A stretch of DNA of 31,056 bases, taken from assembly GCA_017452565.1 (NCBI GenBank), contig JAFTMF010000152.1, positions 1 to 31,056 on the forward strand. Direction: 5' to 3'. The notes beneath the pieces are model-generated. The model did no database searches, had not been told where the DNA came from, and saw only the letters and a list, made by a program, of their open reading frames with translations. Position 1 is the first letter of the stretch. Each line of letters opens with the position of its first letter. This document shows, piece by piece, positions 7,461-16,468 of the stretch. A program made the position numbers and the translations under genes. This DNA comes from Clostridia bacterium. Its GTDB lineage: Bacteria; Bacillota; Clostridia; Oscillospirales; CAG-272.

Positions 7461-10400
7461 TTATCTGCTGATAGCCGACAGAATCATCGGATCCTTGATC
7501 TTGCCGTCCTCGGCAAAGAGGAGCACTTTGGAGATGATTTCTGCCGTTTTGGGATCGTCATCCACGAAGGGCAGGAATACCTTTCCTCTGTGCTGAGAAT
7601 GCACCGGCAGGACGGGAATCATTGCACCGCCGATCTGGTGGACAATACCGCTGCCCAGATGCACCGAATACTCGGCCAATTTGCCTTGGATGATGGCGTG
7701 CCGTTCCTCGATCTTGACGTTGTCCAGCCGGAACATAGGCAGGACGAAGGAGAGGATGGCCGCCCGCATTTCCATAGTGGAATGGCTGGTCTCGGGATCA
7801 ACGCCGCCTGCGTGAGCTACGCTTACCGCAAGATCCACGTCTCGCATTACCTCGGAGAACACCACGTCGGGGACGTCGGCAATCTTGATGGCCTCGCCCG
7901 TCTTGCGATGGGAGAAGCAGACCCATTCCAGTGTAGGCGCTTCAATATCTGCAGGCGAGAACCAATCGGCCAGCGCATAGATTTGCGCTACGATGTTCTC
8001 TTTATAATATACCTTCTGCAGACCGTCCTCTACGTCCGCTACCCAACGGCGGCTCTTGAGGGTGGCAACCGTCTTGGCAGGCTGAATCTGATTGCCCGCA
8101 TAGCGGAGAGAGTGGAGGGCTTCCAGCTCTTCTGCAGTCTTGATATACAGCTCTCTAAATACCTGACGGAAGGGCTGCGCGATCTGCTGCTCAAACAGAT
8201 ATTGCTGATAACCTCGCCACGCGCCAATTTGATAGAGATCGAAGGGATGGGCGATTTTCACCTCTGCATCCGAAGCAATGGGATGGAGAGTTCCCTCTGC
8301 ATCGGACAGACCGTCCGGTGCAAGGAACCCCGACAGATCGCCGCTGATCAGCACCAGATTCTTCAGCATCGGGTAGACTACGGGATGGGAGGACAGCACC
8401 CACAGCTCCCCAAAGGTGAAGACGGTTCCGTCTTCCATTGCCCGTTCCAGCATCACACGGGTACGTCTGTACTGCTCGGTGAGCGTTTTCACCAGCGTAG
8501 TCAGAGCAAGCACCGATTCGTGCTTCTTCAGCTTAGCGGGAACGCTCTTCAGCGGCTTGCCGTCTTTCCTGCAAGTCAGAGCAGCCTTGCCGTTATCGTC
8601 CAGCTGAATTTGGAAGGCCACGCCTTCTATCATCTGCTCTTCCAGCAGATCTCGGCTGTCGTCGATGACCTTCGTCTCCATTCGCAGGGTCAGACGCATC
8701 GTGTCTGCATAGCCTGCGTTGGTGGCAAGATTCTTCAGAGCCATCTCTACTGCTTTGCCCTCGCTGGCAATTCGCTGTGAGCCAAACTGCTTGCTTTCCT
8801 TGCCAAAGCGCTGGATGTAAAGATAGCGGTGGCACAGATCGTCCTCGCCTTCCAAGGGAACGAGGGCGTAGGCCATCAAAAGATCCTTGTTTCGTTTATC
8901 AGATACCATCGCTTCCAGCTCCGATAGGTTGAATTTGCCCAGCACTGCGTCAGCGTACTTTCGGGCACGGGCGTGCTTGGCACCGTCGGCGGTATATTTA
9001 GCGGCATCGTAGATGAGATCGAATTCCCTCTCCCCGATCTGCTCGTAGGCGGAACGGAACCAGTTTACGTCAAATGCGCCCTGATTCAGCTCTTCCTCGG
9101 ACAAGGGAGTGTATTTTGCAATCATCGCCTTCCGTTTATCGTCAAACTGCTCGTTCATATGCGCCATAAAGTAATAGCACACCGCTTCGAAAGAGTCGAT
9201 ACCCAAATAGTCCCCAATGACGGGAATCCATTCGGGCGAGAAGAGTGCTGCTTCGATCAACCGTTTTGGGGTAATCTTCTTTCCCTCCAGTGCCGCTCGA
9301 AGAGTGGTAGCCGAATCGTCTTCGCCAGGGATACAAACCGAGAGCAGATAGCTGAGCGTCAGCTTCCGATCGGATCCGTCCCCCCAGCCGTGGTAAGCAG
9401 ATCGGTCGATGGTATCCTTGCCCATTGCGGACAGAATCTTCGCCAGATAGTCTGCTCCGTAGATGCGGGCAATGCCGAGCACCGCTTTGGAATAGGGGGT
9501 AGGACTGTCGCCGCGGGCCAGCTCGGGGGTAACCACCATAGGAATCAGAATGTCGTTGATCTTGGCCACAAAGCGAAGGAGCTTCAGATCCTCTTCATCG
9601 GGCTCCTTTTGTTTGCCCAGCAGAGTTTTCACTCGATTGGTTGTCTGATATTGATGATAGTTACTGCGTGTGGATACCGTCTTGCCCTGCTCGTTCAGGC
9701 TTGCGGCAACCGAGCTGGTAATTGCCAATGCCTCGTTCAGGACTTCAGGCTTCAGCAAAAACTCGTATAACTGCGCCTGCGTGAGAATGCCCTGATAGGC
9801 CGCTCTCAGATAGTCATTGCTCCCAACCAGCGGTGCATGATCCATATATCCGGCATCCTGAGGCGATTGCAGGTAACTGCGGTAATCGGAATTGGCAGAA
9901 GAGTAAAACATTCCATAGTCGTTACTTTCTTCTACATAAGGGAGCTTTTTATACGCCACGCGGCAACGCTCCGCAGATGCCACCGCCAACGGGAACACGT
10001 ACTTCAGATCTGCGTCATTTTTGCAGGCAAGCCGTTTGTACAGCTTCACAAACTGGGGATGTGCAAGCAAATGCGCCATTGCAATGCGAGGCGGAAGATT
10101 CTTTCTGACGGTTCCCGGCACCATTACCTGATCGTCGGGAACACAGCGAATAAACCAGATCGTCAGCGCCGATGCCATCAAATTGTAATGCTCATCGGGA
10201 ATCGCCCTGCAGATGGATTCGAACACTCTGTCAATTAAGATGTTATAAGGGAGATGATCTGCACGCTCAAATCCCGCGCCGTATACGGTTCGGATAAAAT
10301 CGGCACAAGCGTCTCCCATAGGATGGCTCTTTCTGAAGGCACTGTACAAAGTCCGTGCGCAAAGTGCGCGCTGAGGGGTAACGCCATTGGTTTGGCGCCA

Positions 10401-12716
10401 CTCAGCCCACAAATCGGCAAGGGGGAGCACTCCGTTTTTCTCCCAGAAATCGCTGCCGTGTGCATTGCCCAGCAGAATCGTCTCGCCGCTCCATTCGTAA
10501 CTAACGTGCTTGTGATCCTCAAAGAATCTTTCCAGCGATCGCAAATCTTCTGCCGCAAGAGCTGCCGTTTGGCACTGTTTGGGGACAGATAGTGCATCCT
10601 TGAGCTTGCCAAGCAACGATGGATCCTTTCCGCGGATCAGGTCGGGCAGATGCGAGTCGGGAAAATATTCTGCAAAGGTAGCGGCACAGCGCTCTACGTA
10701 GGCTTCATCAAATTCGGTGGGGGAATAGTGATCTGCAGCGGTAAACAGCACAGGCTCTTCGGGCTTTGCCGACTGCGCATCGGGCACCAGCGCATCCAGC
10801 AGAATCTTTTCCTTGGCGGGCAAATCGTCGCACTGCGCCCGCTTGACCAGTCTCGGCAGGAAAGAATCGGCCAAAGCACTTCTCTTCCCGTCCTTCTGCA
10901 GTCGGGTAAGCATATCCAGCGCACCCAGACGGACGTCCTCCTTGCCGCTGTCCAGCAGACGGGAGAGGGTGGCCTCCAGCGCAGTATCGTCCTGCCGCAG
11001 GAGCAGATCCATTACCTGCTTGCGGACGTCTGCGCCTTTCAGGCGCAGATAGTCTTCCATCATTTTATATTCATCGGCGCTGAGTTTGATCCCTTTGGCG
11101 ATTTTGTAGGCGTCCTTACGAGTGGAGGAGCTGCGATCCATCAGCCCTTCAATGACAGTGCGGCGCTGGATGGCGGTTTTGGGCGCATTCAGCAGTGCGC
11201 CAAAGTAAAAATGGCGTTGGTCTGCATCGCATTCCTTTACCAGTGGGCAGGTCTTGTCGATCTGCCGGCTGTCACCCGAAAGGGCCGCAAGAGTACACAA
11301 AACTTCTGCAAAATCGCTTCGTGTCAGCTTGGCTTCGTACCACGGGAACACGCAGGGCGAGAAGGTTTTGGTTTTTCCCGAAAAGGCGTGATATGCCCGT
11401 TCGATGATCTGATATTGCTCGTCCAATTCCTCTCTGCTGTCAAACCACAGATGGAGATCCAGCGGCTTCTGCTGTTTGGCGAAGTTCCACAGCTCGGAGA
11501 TTCTGGAGGTTTGAGACATAAACGAAGGCAGCCAGACCGCCAGCACGTCTTCTTTTTCATAATGCAGACGGATCACCAACTTGGCAATCTGATTTGCCGC
11601 TGCAGGCTGATCCAGATTGGCGGCAAAATAGCCTGCCACCAGCAGTTGATGGTGCGTGCCCTCGGTGACGATCTTCTCCATCTTTTGGATGGCCACGATA
11701 ATATCGTCAAAACCGTAGCTCCACAGAGCGGTGTAAATTTCCATCGCATCCTCGGATGCAAGGCACTCTATGCGCCGTTCTTCGCTTTCCAGACATTCTA
11801 CGATCAGGCGCACGCTCTTTTCGCTGATCCGATCCAAATCTCTCGTATCGTCGGAGACGATGCCCAGCCAAGTGCCGACGGCACGCTTGACCGAGGAGAA
11901 GCGAATCAGTCGGTTGTCTGCAATGACCTTCAGCAGAGTCAAAAAGGCGTCCTTGGTACCACAGTCAGCGTTTTCGCAAATGGACTGGCGCAGTCCTTCC
12001 TGCAATCTTGCCGCAAGCAGGAGCTTGCCCAGCAGCTCGTGGAACTCCTTGCGATGGCTGCATACGATGCCGCGGATCAGTGCGGTAGTCATTAGTCCCG
12101 AGCCGTTTTCCTCAGTGAGGATCCGGGTGACAGCCTCCTCCACCTTTGCGTCGTGATGGTCAAGCGCATAGGCCACCTGCCAGCCGTGATAGCCGTTACC
12201 CATCCACGAGGCGGTGTCCAAATATGCTTGCACTGTCTCGGGCCCCTGCCGAGTCAGCAACAGATCCAGCGGCACGTCCCTGATGGTAGCATTGGAAGCG
12301 TAACAGCGAATCAGATCCACCAGCTTGGAGCCGTATGCTCTGTAAGTGCTTACCCGGAAGGAACGGCGATAATAGGAATCCGAGTAGGGATACTCCCGCA
12401 GACGGTCGGCAAAATACAGAATCACGTCCCGCTCTTTTGGGGGAATGGCATCATCAAACAGCCAATCCAATTTACCGGTAACAAATTCCGACGGAACAGT
12501 TTCGGGACGGCGCATCGCCCGCAACAGCTCGTTGAAGATCCGATCGTCTCGCTCAGAGGGATCAAGATAAAAGTGATTTTTGAAAAAGTAATACTGCGCA
12601 TGGCTCAGCTTTTTTCGCAGCTGTTCATCCCGCTTGCGGAGCAGTCGATCATATTCCTCTGCAAGGGCTCTTTTTTGGGCTTTTGCATCCAGTTCTTCGT
12701 AATTCTTTTCTGCCAC
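7461..12716 (-). CDS. Giant DUF4132-family protein (DUF5724/DUF7737 type), 1751 aa
   Basis: Very large, apparently cytoplasmic protein without signal peptide or membrane segments. The first 1,300 residues are mostly helical and include HEAT-like stretches, for example near 570-650 (VRKQVMDLLLRQDD, VRLGALDMLTRL). From about 1390 to 1580 the sequence resembles the DUF4132/MolR-like region (CRKDGKPLKSVP, FTFGELWVLSSHPVVYPML, HPFDLYQIGAWRGYQQYLF, then FRQVFRELY). The last 125 residues resemble DUF7737 (MRDVDLAVSVAHAGG, ETSHSTMEMRAAIL, GKVFLPFVDDDPKTAEIISK). The molecular function is unknown; E. coli YehI/MolR-type relatives sit near MoxR ATPase and VWA genes, none of which is in this window. The start is GTG at 12716 with AGGAGG 6 nt upstream. 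It lies 29 nt after the small beta-grasp-like gene and surely shares its transcript. The family call is from memory of motifs. Confidence 0.7.
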   Translation of the reverse strand: MAEKNYEELDAKAQKRALAEEYDRLLRKRDEQLRKKLSHAQYYFFKNHFYLDPSERDDRIFNELLRAMRRPETVPSEFVTGKLDWLFDDAIPPKERDVILYFADRLREYPYSDSYYRRSFRVSTYRAYGSKLVDLIRCYASNATIRDVPLDLLLTRQGPETVQAYLDTASWMGNGYHGWQVAYALDHHDAKVEEAVTRILTEENGSGLMTTALIRGIVCSHRKEFHELLGKLLLAARLQEGLRQSICENADCGTKDAFLTLLKVIADNRLIRFSSVKRAVGTWLGIVSDDTRDLDRISEKSVRLIVECLESEERRIECLASEDAMEIYTALWSYGFDDIIVAIQKMEKIVTEGTHHQLLVAGYFAANLDQPAAANQIAKLVIRLHYEKEDVLAVWLPSFMSQTSRISELWNFAKQQKPLDLHLWFDSREELDEQYQIIERAYHAFSGKTKTFSPCVFPWYEAKLTRSDFAEVLCTLAALSGDSRQIDKTCPLVKECDADQRHFYFGALLNAPKTAIQRRTVIEGLMDRSSSTRKDAYKIAKGIKLSADEYKMMEDYLRLKGADVRKQVMDLLLRQDDTALEATLSRLLDSGKEDVRLGALDMLTRLQKDGKRSALADSFLPRLVKRAQCDDLPAKEKILLDALVPDAQSAKPEEPVLFTAADHYSPTEFDEAYVERCAATFAEYFPDSHLPDLIRGKDPSLLGKLKDALSVPKQCQTAALAAEDLRSLERFFEDHKHVSYEWSGETILLGNAHGSDFWEKNGVLPLADLWAEWRQTNGVTPQRALCARTLYSAFRKSHPMGDACADFIRTVYGAGFERADHLPYNILIDRVFESICRAIPDEHYNLMASALTIWFIRCVPDDQVMVPGTVRKNLPPRIAMAHLLAHPQFVKLYKRLACKNDADLKYVFPLAVASAERCRVAYKKLPYVEESNDYGMFYSSANSDYRSYLQSPQDAGYMDHAPLVGSNDYLRAAYQGILTQAQLYEFLLKPEVLNEALAITSSVAASLNEQGKTVSTRSNYHQYQTTNRVKTLLGKQKEPDEEDLKLLRFVAKINDILIPMVVTPELARGDSPTPYSKAVLGIARIYGADYLAKILSAMGKDTIDRSAYHGWGDGSDRKLTLSYLLSVCIPGEDDSATTLRAALEGKKITPKRLIEAALFSPEWIPVIGDYLGIDSFEAVCYYFMAHMNEQFDDKRKAMIAKYTPLSEEELNQGAFDVNWFRSAYEQIGEREFDLIYDAAKYTADGAKHARARKYADAVLGKFNLSELEAMVSDKRNKDLLMAYALVPLEGEDDLCHRYLYIQRFGKESKQFGSQRIASEGKAVEMALKNLATNAGYADTMRLTLRMETKVIDDSRDLLEEQMIEGVAFQIQLDDNGKAALTCRKDGKPLKSVPAKLKKHESVLALTTLVKTLTEQYRRTRVMLERAMEDGTVFTFGELWVLSSHPVVYPMLKNLVLISGDLSGFLAPDGLSDAEGTLHPIASDAEVKIAHPFDLYQIGAWRGYQQYLFEQQIAQPFRQVFRELYIKTAEELEALHSLRYAGNQIQPAKTVATLKSRRWVADVEDGLQKVYYKENIVAQIYALADWFSPADIEAPTLEWVCFSHRKTGEAIKIADVPDVVFSEVMRDVDLAVSVAHAGGVDPETSHSTMEMRAAILSFVLPMFRLDNVKIEERHAIIQGKLAEYSVHLGSGIVHQIGGAMIPVLPVHSQHRGKVFLPFVDDDPKTAEIISKVLLFAEDGKIKDPMILSAISR

Positions 12717-12745
12717 GATTGTCCTCCTATTATCTTATCTATTCA

Positions 12746-13180
12746 TTACCACATTCTGCCGGACAGCATTGTGAGTCTGACAAAGGTAAATACCGACCCG
12801 TCCGATAGCTCGATGGGAGCATTCAGATCGGTCAGCTCGTTCGTTCCGTAAAACACTCGCACCAGTCCGTCGGTGATCGCATCGATTGCAGTCTGAAGTG
12901 CCTGTGCCTCGTCGATTTCCTTTTGATTGTAGTGCAGTCCGAAGGCGAATTTGCCGATTTCCTGCATTCCATCCCATTGCTCGTCGCTAAGGGGCGCGGG
13001 ATTGGTGCCTTGGGCATTCCGCTGTCTGTAAGCGGCAACGCAGGCTCGCACCGTCTCCTCGATCAGCTCCCCGAAGGTGTCGGGAGTGCGGGCAAGAGTC
13101 AGCGGATGAGCTTTGACTTTCTTCGCAACGTTGCCCATATGCTTGAGGGCAACGTGAATCGTAACTTGCTTATCTTCCAT
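12746..13180 (-). CDS. Small beta-grasp-like partner of the DUF4132 protein, 144 aa
   Basis: I do not know a named family. Residues 3-50 read as two strands and a helix (VTIHVALKHMG, PLTLARTPDTFGELIEETVR). A helical middle part follows, with GKFAFGLHYNQKEIDEAQAL. The C-terminus reads as three strands: LVRVFYGTNELTDLNAPIEL, then DGSVFTFVRLTMLSGRMW. The two ends together resemble the strand order of ubiquitin-like/ThiS-MoaD beta-grasp proteins, including the late 'dGDxxTF' turn, with a helical insertion between. The C-terminus is GRMW, not GlyGly, so sulfur transfer or conjugation is not indicated. The ATG at 13180 has GGAG 9 nt upstream; an in-frame TTG at 13201 lacks support. It precedes the giant DUF4132 gene by 29 nt, so the two likely form one functional unit. 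The fold is inference from the sequence alone. Confidence 0.65.
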   Translation of the reverse strand: MEDKQVTIHVALKHMGNVAKKVKAHPLTLARTPDTFGELIEETVRACVAAYRQRNAQGTNPAPLSDEQWDGMQEIGKFAFGLHYNQKEIDEAQALQTAIDAITDGLVRVFYGTNELTDLNAPIELSDGSVFTFVRLTMLSGRMW

Positions 13181-13301
13181 AATATGTATCTCCGTTCCCA
13201 AACCATAGAATAGCGCATCCCGCTTTTAGTAAGGGGGATGGATCAACATCTTTCCTATAGGCACAACATACTTCGTTTTCGCACAGTTGGTTTGTTCTAT
13301 T

Positions 13302-13330
13302 ATTATAGCACATATTCCAACATCAGGCAA
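13302..13330 (-). promoter_or_regulatory. Sigma-A promoter of the DUF4132 operon
   Basis: On the minus strand: TTGCCT (13330-13325), a 17-nt spacer and TATAAT (13307-13302), preceded by an extended TGC. It reads toward the 144-aa gene with a leader of about 115 nt. Confidence 0.78.
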
Positions 13331-13401
13331 GAGGAAATTGCAGATTCAACGTCCAAATGTATAATCCCCAAGAAAAATTTACAGAATCTTTTTCACCACT
13401 G

Positions 13402-13430
13402 TTTACATTTCGGCTTTTTTCGAGTATAAT
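13402..13430 (+). promoter_or_regulatory. Sigma-A promoter of the Ppx/methyltransferase operon
   Basis: TTTACA (13402-13407), a 17-nt spacer and TATAAT (13425-13430). Transcription would start near 13437, about 57 nt before the ATG. Confidence 0.85.
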
Positions 13431-13493
13431 GTATTCAGTATATGCAAGGTAGCCGTTTAGCTTGCCTAATTTTGCAAAAAAAGGACTGATCGT

Positions 13494-14480
13494 ATGACGC
13501 AAGAGCTGATTCGCGCAGCCGTAGTGGATATCGGATCCAATACCATCAAAATGACCATTTACGATTATAACCGCCGCACGGGACAACTTTCCGAACGCAG
13601 AAGACGGACGGTCAATGCAGGACTCATCGCTTACGTCCAGCAAGGTCTGCTTACCGAAGCAGGCATCAACGTGCTGGTGAAGGCGGTTCGTGAACTGAAA
13701 GCCATCGCCGCTGCCGATCACTGCAGCCGTGTTTATCCCTTTGCCACCGCAGGGCTTCGTGCCGCTGCCAATTCCCGCGCGGTTATCGAGATCGTGCGCC
13801 GTGAAACGGGCTTGTACATTGACCTCATCAGCGGTGACAGCGAAGCCCGCCTGACCTTCGATTCCCTGCTTCCCTCTCTGGATCCTGCCATTACCTCGGG
13901 GATGGTGATCGATATGGGTGGCGGCAGTACCGAGTTCGTCGGCTTTGCCCGTCGCCGTGCTCAAAAGAACGTCTCGCTGAGATTGGGTGCGCTGGTGCTT
14001 TACAATAAGTTCGTTACCAACATCCTGCCCACCCCCAGAGAAGCCAACAAAATCCGTGCTCACGTCACATCGAGGCTGGCCAATCATCCTTGGACTCACG
14101 AATACGGATCGGTGCTCTATATCAATGGCGGTACGGGACGCACGCTGGCAAGACTCCACGCCCTCCAGCGCGGAATGGAAAGCGAGTTGCCCTACACCAT
14201 TTCCTACAGCGATATGGAAGCGCTGATGAATCAAATCACTTCTATGGACAAGGACGTAAAGCAACTGTTGGTAAAAGAAGTCTCCACCCGAATCCACACC
14301 TTCCCTGCAGGTCTTGCGGCTCTTCTGGGCATTATGGACTATACCGGCACCGATCAGGTAGTGATCACCACTGCCAGCATTCGGGAAGGCTATCTCCTGC
14401 GGAGACTGAATCGGGAAGAAAATCGCCGCTCAGAGCCCGAAGAGGAAACACAAGTGGAAACAGAAGAGGAGACCGAATAA
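13494..14480 (+). CDS. Ppx/GppA-family phosphatase
   Basis: 328-aa cytoplasmic member of the exopolyphosphatase/pppGpp phosphohydrolase family (sugar-kinase/Hsp70-like ATPase fold). The phosphate-1 loop is VDIGSNTIKM at 11-20. ATAGLRAAANSR (84-95) is a family landmark. ISGDSEARLTF (112-122) is the usual catalytic acid region; its common first Glu is Ser here, while the second (Glu117) is kept. VIDMGGGSTEFV at 138-149 is the second phosphate loop, and INGGTGRTLARL the adenosine-side motif. It has only the about 300-residue catalytic core, with no C-terminal HD domain, and ends in an acidic tail (EEETQVETEEETE). AAAGGA lies 8 nt before the ATG. Its stop is 3 nt before the methyltransferase start. 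Polyphosphate versus pppGpp specificity cannot be decided from sequence. Confidence 0.85.
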   Translation: MTQELIRAAVVDIGSNTIKMTIYDYNRRTGQLSERRRRTVNAGLIAYVQQGLLTEAGINVLVKAVRELKAIAAADHCSRVYPFATAGLRAAANSRAVIEIVRRETGLYIDLISGDSEARLTFDSLLPSLDPAITSGMVIDMGGGSTEFVGFARRRAQKNVSLRLGALVLYNKFVTNILPTPREANKIRAHVTSRLANHPWTHEYGSVLYINGGTGRTLARLHALQRGMESELPYTISYSDMEALMNQITSMDKDVKQLLVKEVSTRIHTFPAGLAALLGIMDYTGTDQVVITTASIREGYLLRRLNREENRRSEPEEETQVETEEETE

Positions 14481-14483
14481 GTT

Positions 14484-15257
14484 ATGCAAAAAGAAGAATC
14501 CCGTTTCGCCAACAGCACGGTAATGGAGGGAATGATCTCCTTTCGCGCGGTGATCCGTGGAATGGAGAGCGGCGTCTCAGACCGCTCGATCCTCCGTGTT
14601 CTCTATGACCGCTCTAAGGAGCGACAGCTCTCCGGTCATCTCTCCTACATCCGTGCGATGCATTACCAATACGGTTTTGAGATCGTCCCCGCCGAGACGG
14701 GAGAGATTGATGCGCTATCCATCGGACTCAGCCACGGCGGCATCCTCACCGTATGCAGTGAGCGAACCATTCCCGATCTCACCGAGGAGGTCATTCAAAA
14801 AGACGGCTTTTACGTGATGATCGAGGGCATCGAGGACCCCTACAATTTCGGCTATGCGATGCGTTCCCTCTATGCGGCAGGCGTAAACGGCGTAATCCTC
14901 TCTCCCCGTAACTGGATGACGGCGGCAGGCGTTGTGTGCCGCTCCTCTGCCGGCGCATCGGAGCAGATGCCTCTGTACATCGCTGACAGCAATATGGCTG
15001 CAGATCTCTTCCATCGGCGCGGTTATCGGGTGCTGGCATCCGATCTGGACCGTTCCACCCCGATGTGGGAAAGCGATTTGTCCCTTCCCTTGCTCCTGAT
15101 CGTGGGAGGCGAGCGGAGAGGCATCTCCCGCGCACTTCTGGACAAATGCGACGGCATCGTGCGCATCGACTACGGCAGAGAGTTCTCCGCCGCTCTATCT
15201 GCGGCTTCCGCGGCAACTGTGTTGGCATTTGAAGTGCTGAGACAAAATCAGAAATAA
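14484..15257 (+). CDS. SPOUT-class (TrmH/SpoU) RNA 2'-O-methyltransferase
   Basis: 257 aa. Residues 1-105 form an RNA-binding-type N-terminal region and 108-255 the knotted SPOUT domain. Motif 1 is IEGIEDPYNFGYAMRSLYAAG (catalytic Arg127, Asn121). Motif 2 is IVGGERRGIS (Glu210). Motif 3 is unusual: the typical SLNVSVA stretch reads ALSAASA near 237-243, so the usual Asn appears replaced by Ser. Such enzymes use S-adenosylmethionine to methylate ribose 2'-OH in tRNA or rRNA; the target nucleotide here is unknown. The ATG is 3 nt after the phosphatase stop, with GGAG 12 nt upstream inside the previous gene, so translation is probably coupled. A terminator hairpin follows 11 nt after the stop. 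Confidence 0.85.
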   Translation: MQKEESRFANSTVMEGMISFRAVIRGMESGVSDRSILRVLYDRSKERQLSGHLSYIRAMHYQYGFEIVPAETGEIDALSIGLSHGGILTVCSERTIPDLTEEVIQKDGFYVMIEGIEDPYNFGYAMRSLYAAGVNGVILSPRNWMTAAGVVCRSSAGASEQMPLYIADSNMAADLFHRRGYRVLASDLDRSTPMWESDLSLPLLLIVGGERRGISRALLDKCDGIVRIDYGREFSAALSAASAATVLAFEVLRQNQK

Positions 15258-15268
15258 GCAATCAAAAC

Positions 15269-15298
15269 ATCATCCCCTGACAATCGTCAGGGGATGAT
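15269..15298. terminator. Bidirectional intrinsic terminator
   Basis: A perfect 13-bp stem (15269-15281 with 15286-15298) with a 4-nt AATC loop, placed between the convergent methyltransferase and amidase genes. U-rich stretches on both sides are short (UUCGUUUAUU on plus, GUUUUGAUU on minus). Confidence 0.8.
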
Positions 15299-15302
15299 TC
15301 GT

Positions 15303-16436
15303 TTATTCGGTTGCAAAATAGGCATCCAGACCGTTTGCCATACCCACGGCGGCGGTTCTGCGGAAAGCATCGGTAGCCATCAGCTCGTCCTCCTCGGCGT
15401 TGGACATATAGCCCATCTCTACGATGGTTACGGGAGTCTCTGCCCAGTTTATTCCGGTCATAGTATCGGTTTCCCAGACGTTGTTCTTCTGAATTCCCGT
15501 TGCAATGCAGTAGTTATCCAAAATGCAGTCGGACAGACGGCGGTTTTGGGCGTAAAGCGCTCCGTTGTATGGATTTTCCGGAGTCTGACAGATGGTCATC
15601 GCTCCTCTCACCGAGCGATCGTCCGATCCGTTGGCGTGGACTCGGATGAAGGCGTCTGCCCCGTAATCGTTGGCAACCTTCGCTCTTTGGGCGTTACTGA
15701 TGGTGATATCGTGGGATTCCCGGATCATCAGCACGCTGTAGCCGCGGGAGAGCAGCTCATCCCGCAGGAGCAGCGAAACCTGCAGGTTCAGCTCTCGCTC
15801 GGGAATGCGGGTAGACACGCCTTGGGTACCGCTGGAGACCATCGCTTTCAGCTCCTGGGATCCGGGACCGAGAGGCTCTTTCTCCTTCATCGCTTTGCCT
15901 TGGTGGCCGGCATCGATGGCAATCAGGATTTCGCCTGCCGGATAGTAAATACCGCCCAGCGTGTTTTGCTGTTCGATCACGTTAGCAGGGATCTCTTGGG
16001 TGATTTGCTGCGGTTTTATCAGGCACAAATTGTCTTTGTAAAGAATCACGGCGTAGTCCTCGGTTTGGGTAAGCAGAATCAAGGTGAATCCTGCATCCAG
16101 TTCGGTGATAATCTTTCCATCCTCGCTATAGAGCGAGGATTTTTCTGACGTGTACACGATCGAACGGTTCTCCCGATCAATTTCGCTCAGATCCACGTCG
16201 CCGAACGTGGGAACGGGTAGGAGCTCGGGAGGAGTGGTCGTAATGGGAGCGGTTGTAATGGGAACGGTTGTTACCGGAGGTTTGGGATCGGGTTTGGTCG
16301 ACGTGGTTGTAGTAACAGTGGGGGTAGTTACCGACGCTGCGGTAGTCATTGGCGTGGTCTTTCCCTCTCCCGCTCCCTGCACGCAGGAGGTCAGGACGGT
16401 CAGCAAAAGAATGATTGCAAGCAGGCTTCGTTTCAT
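15303..16436 (-). CDS. Lipoprotein N-acetylmuramoyl-L-alanine amidase (Amidase_3)
   Basis: 377-aa cell-wall hydrolase that cleaves the bond between MurNAc and L-Ala. The lipoprotein signal peptide ends in the lipobox LTSC (Cys18). A Thr/Pro-rich linker spans about 25-72 (many TT and TTP repeats) and would span the outer surface. Residues about 85-145 look like an SH3-type domain (IVYTSEKSSLYSEDG). The Amidase_3 domain covers about 168-375: zinc ligands His178 (IAIDAGHQG), Glu215 (ERELNLQV) and His267 (IRVHANGSDD), and catalytic Glu340 (VTIVEMGYMSN). All active-site residues are present, so it should be active. GGAG lies 6 nt before the ATG. It is a single-gene unit with its own promoter at 16469-16497. 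The family call is firm; its role in division or sporulation is not visible. Confidence 0.93.
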   Translation of the reverse strand: MKRSLLAIILLLTVLTSCVQGAGEGKTTPMTTAASVTTPTVTTTTSTKPDPKPPVTTVPITTAPITTTPPELLPVPTFGDVDLSEIDRENRSIVYTSEKSSLYSEDGKIITELDAGFTLILLTQTEDYAVILYKDNLCLIKPQQITQEIPANVIEQQNTLGGIYYPAGEILIAIDAGHQGKAMKEKEPLGPGSQELKAMVSSGTQGVSTRIPERELNLQVSLLLRDELLSRGYSVLMIRESHDITISNAQRAKVANDYGADAFIRVHANGSDDRSVRGAMTICQTPENPYNGALYAQNRRLSDCILDNYCIATGIQKNNVWETDTMTGINWAETPVTIVEMGYMSNAEEDELMATDAFRRTAAVGMANGLDAYFATE

Positions 16437-16468
16437 AGCGGTCTCCTTGGATAGTATCGTATAGCTTC

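Larger units (their letters stand above)
13181..13493. other. Divergent intergenic region with two promoters
   Basis: A 313-bp stretch without a credible gene. It holds back-to-back sigma-A promoters for the DUF4132 operon (13302-13330, minus) and the Ppx gene (13402-13430, plus). The minus transcript has a leader of about 115 nt that can form a small hairpin (CATCCC 13216-13221 with GGGATG 13235-13240). The plus leader has a minor GCAAG/CTTGC pairing. No riboswitch, operator or small RNA pattern was recognised. Confidence 0.7.

Noticed and set aside
7428..12095. Several long plus-strand frames inside the DUF4132 gene (7428-8780 and 10650-12095)
   Set aside because: They mirror the codon register of the large gene, cross the terminator at 7414-7454 and show no domain.
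13238..13429. A 63-codon plus-strand frame in the divergent promoter region
   Set aside because: Its only SD-like sequence touches the ATG with no spacing, and the frame spans both promoters. The composition is that of non-coding AT-rich DNA.
16150..16464. Repetitive GTGGT/GTTGT-like plus-strand sequence around 16220-16340
   Set aside because: It is the complement of the Thr/Pro-rich linker of the amidase, not an independent repeat or array.
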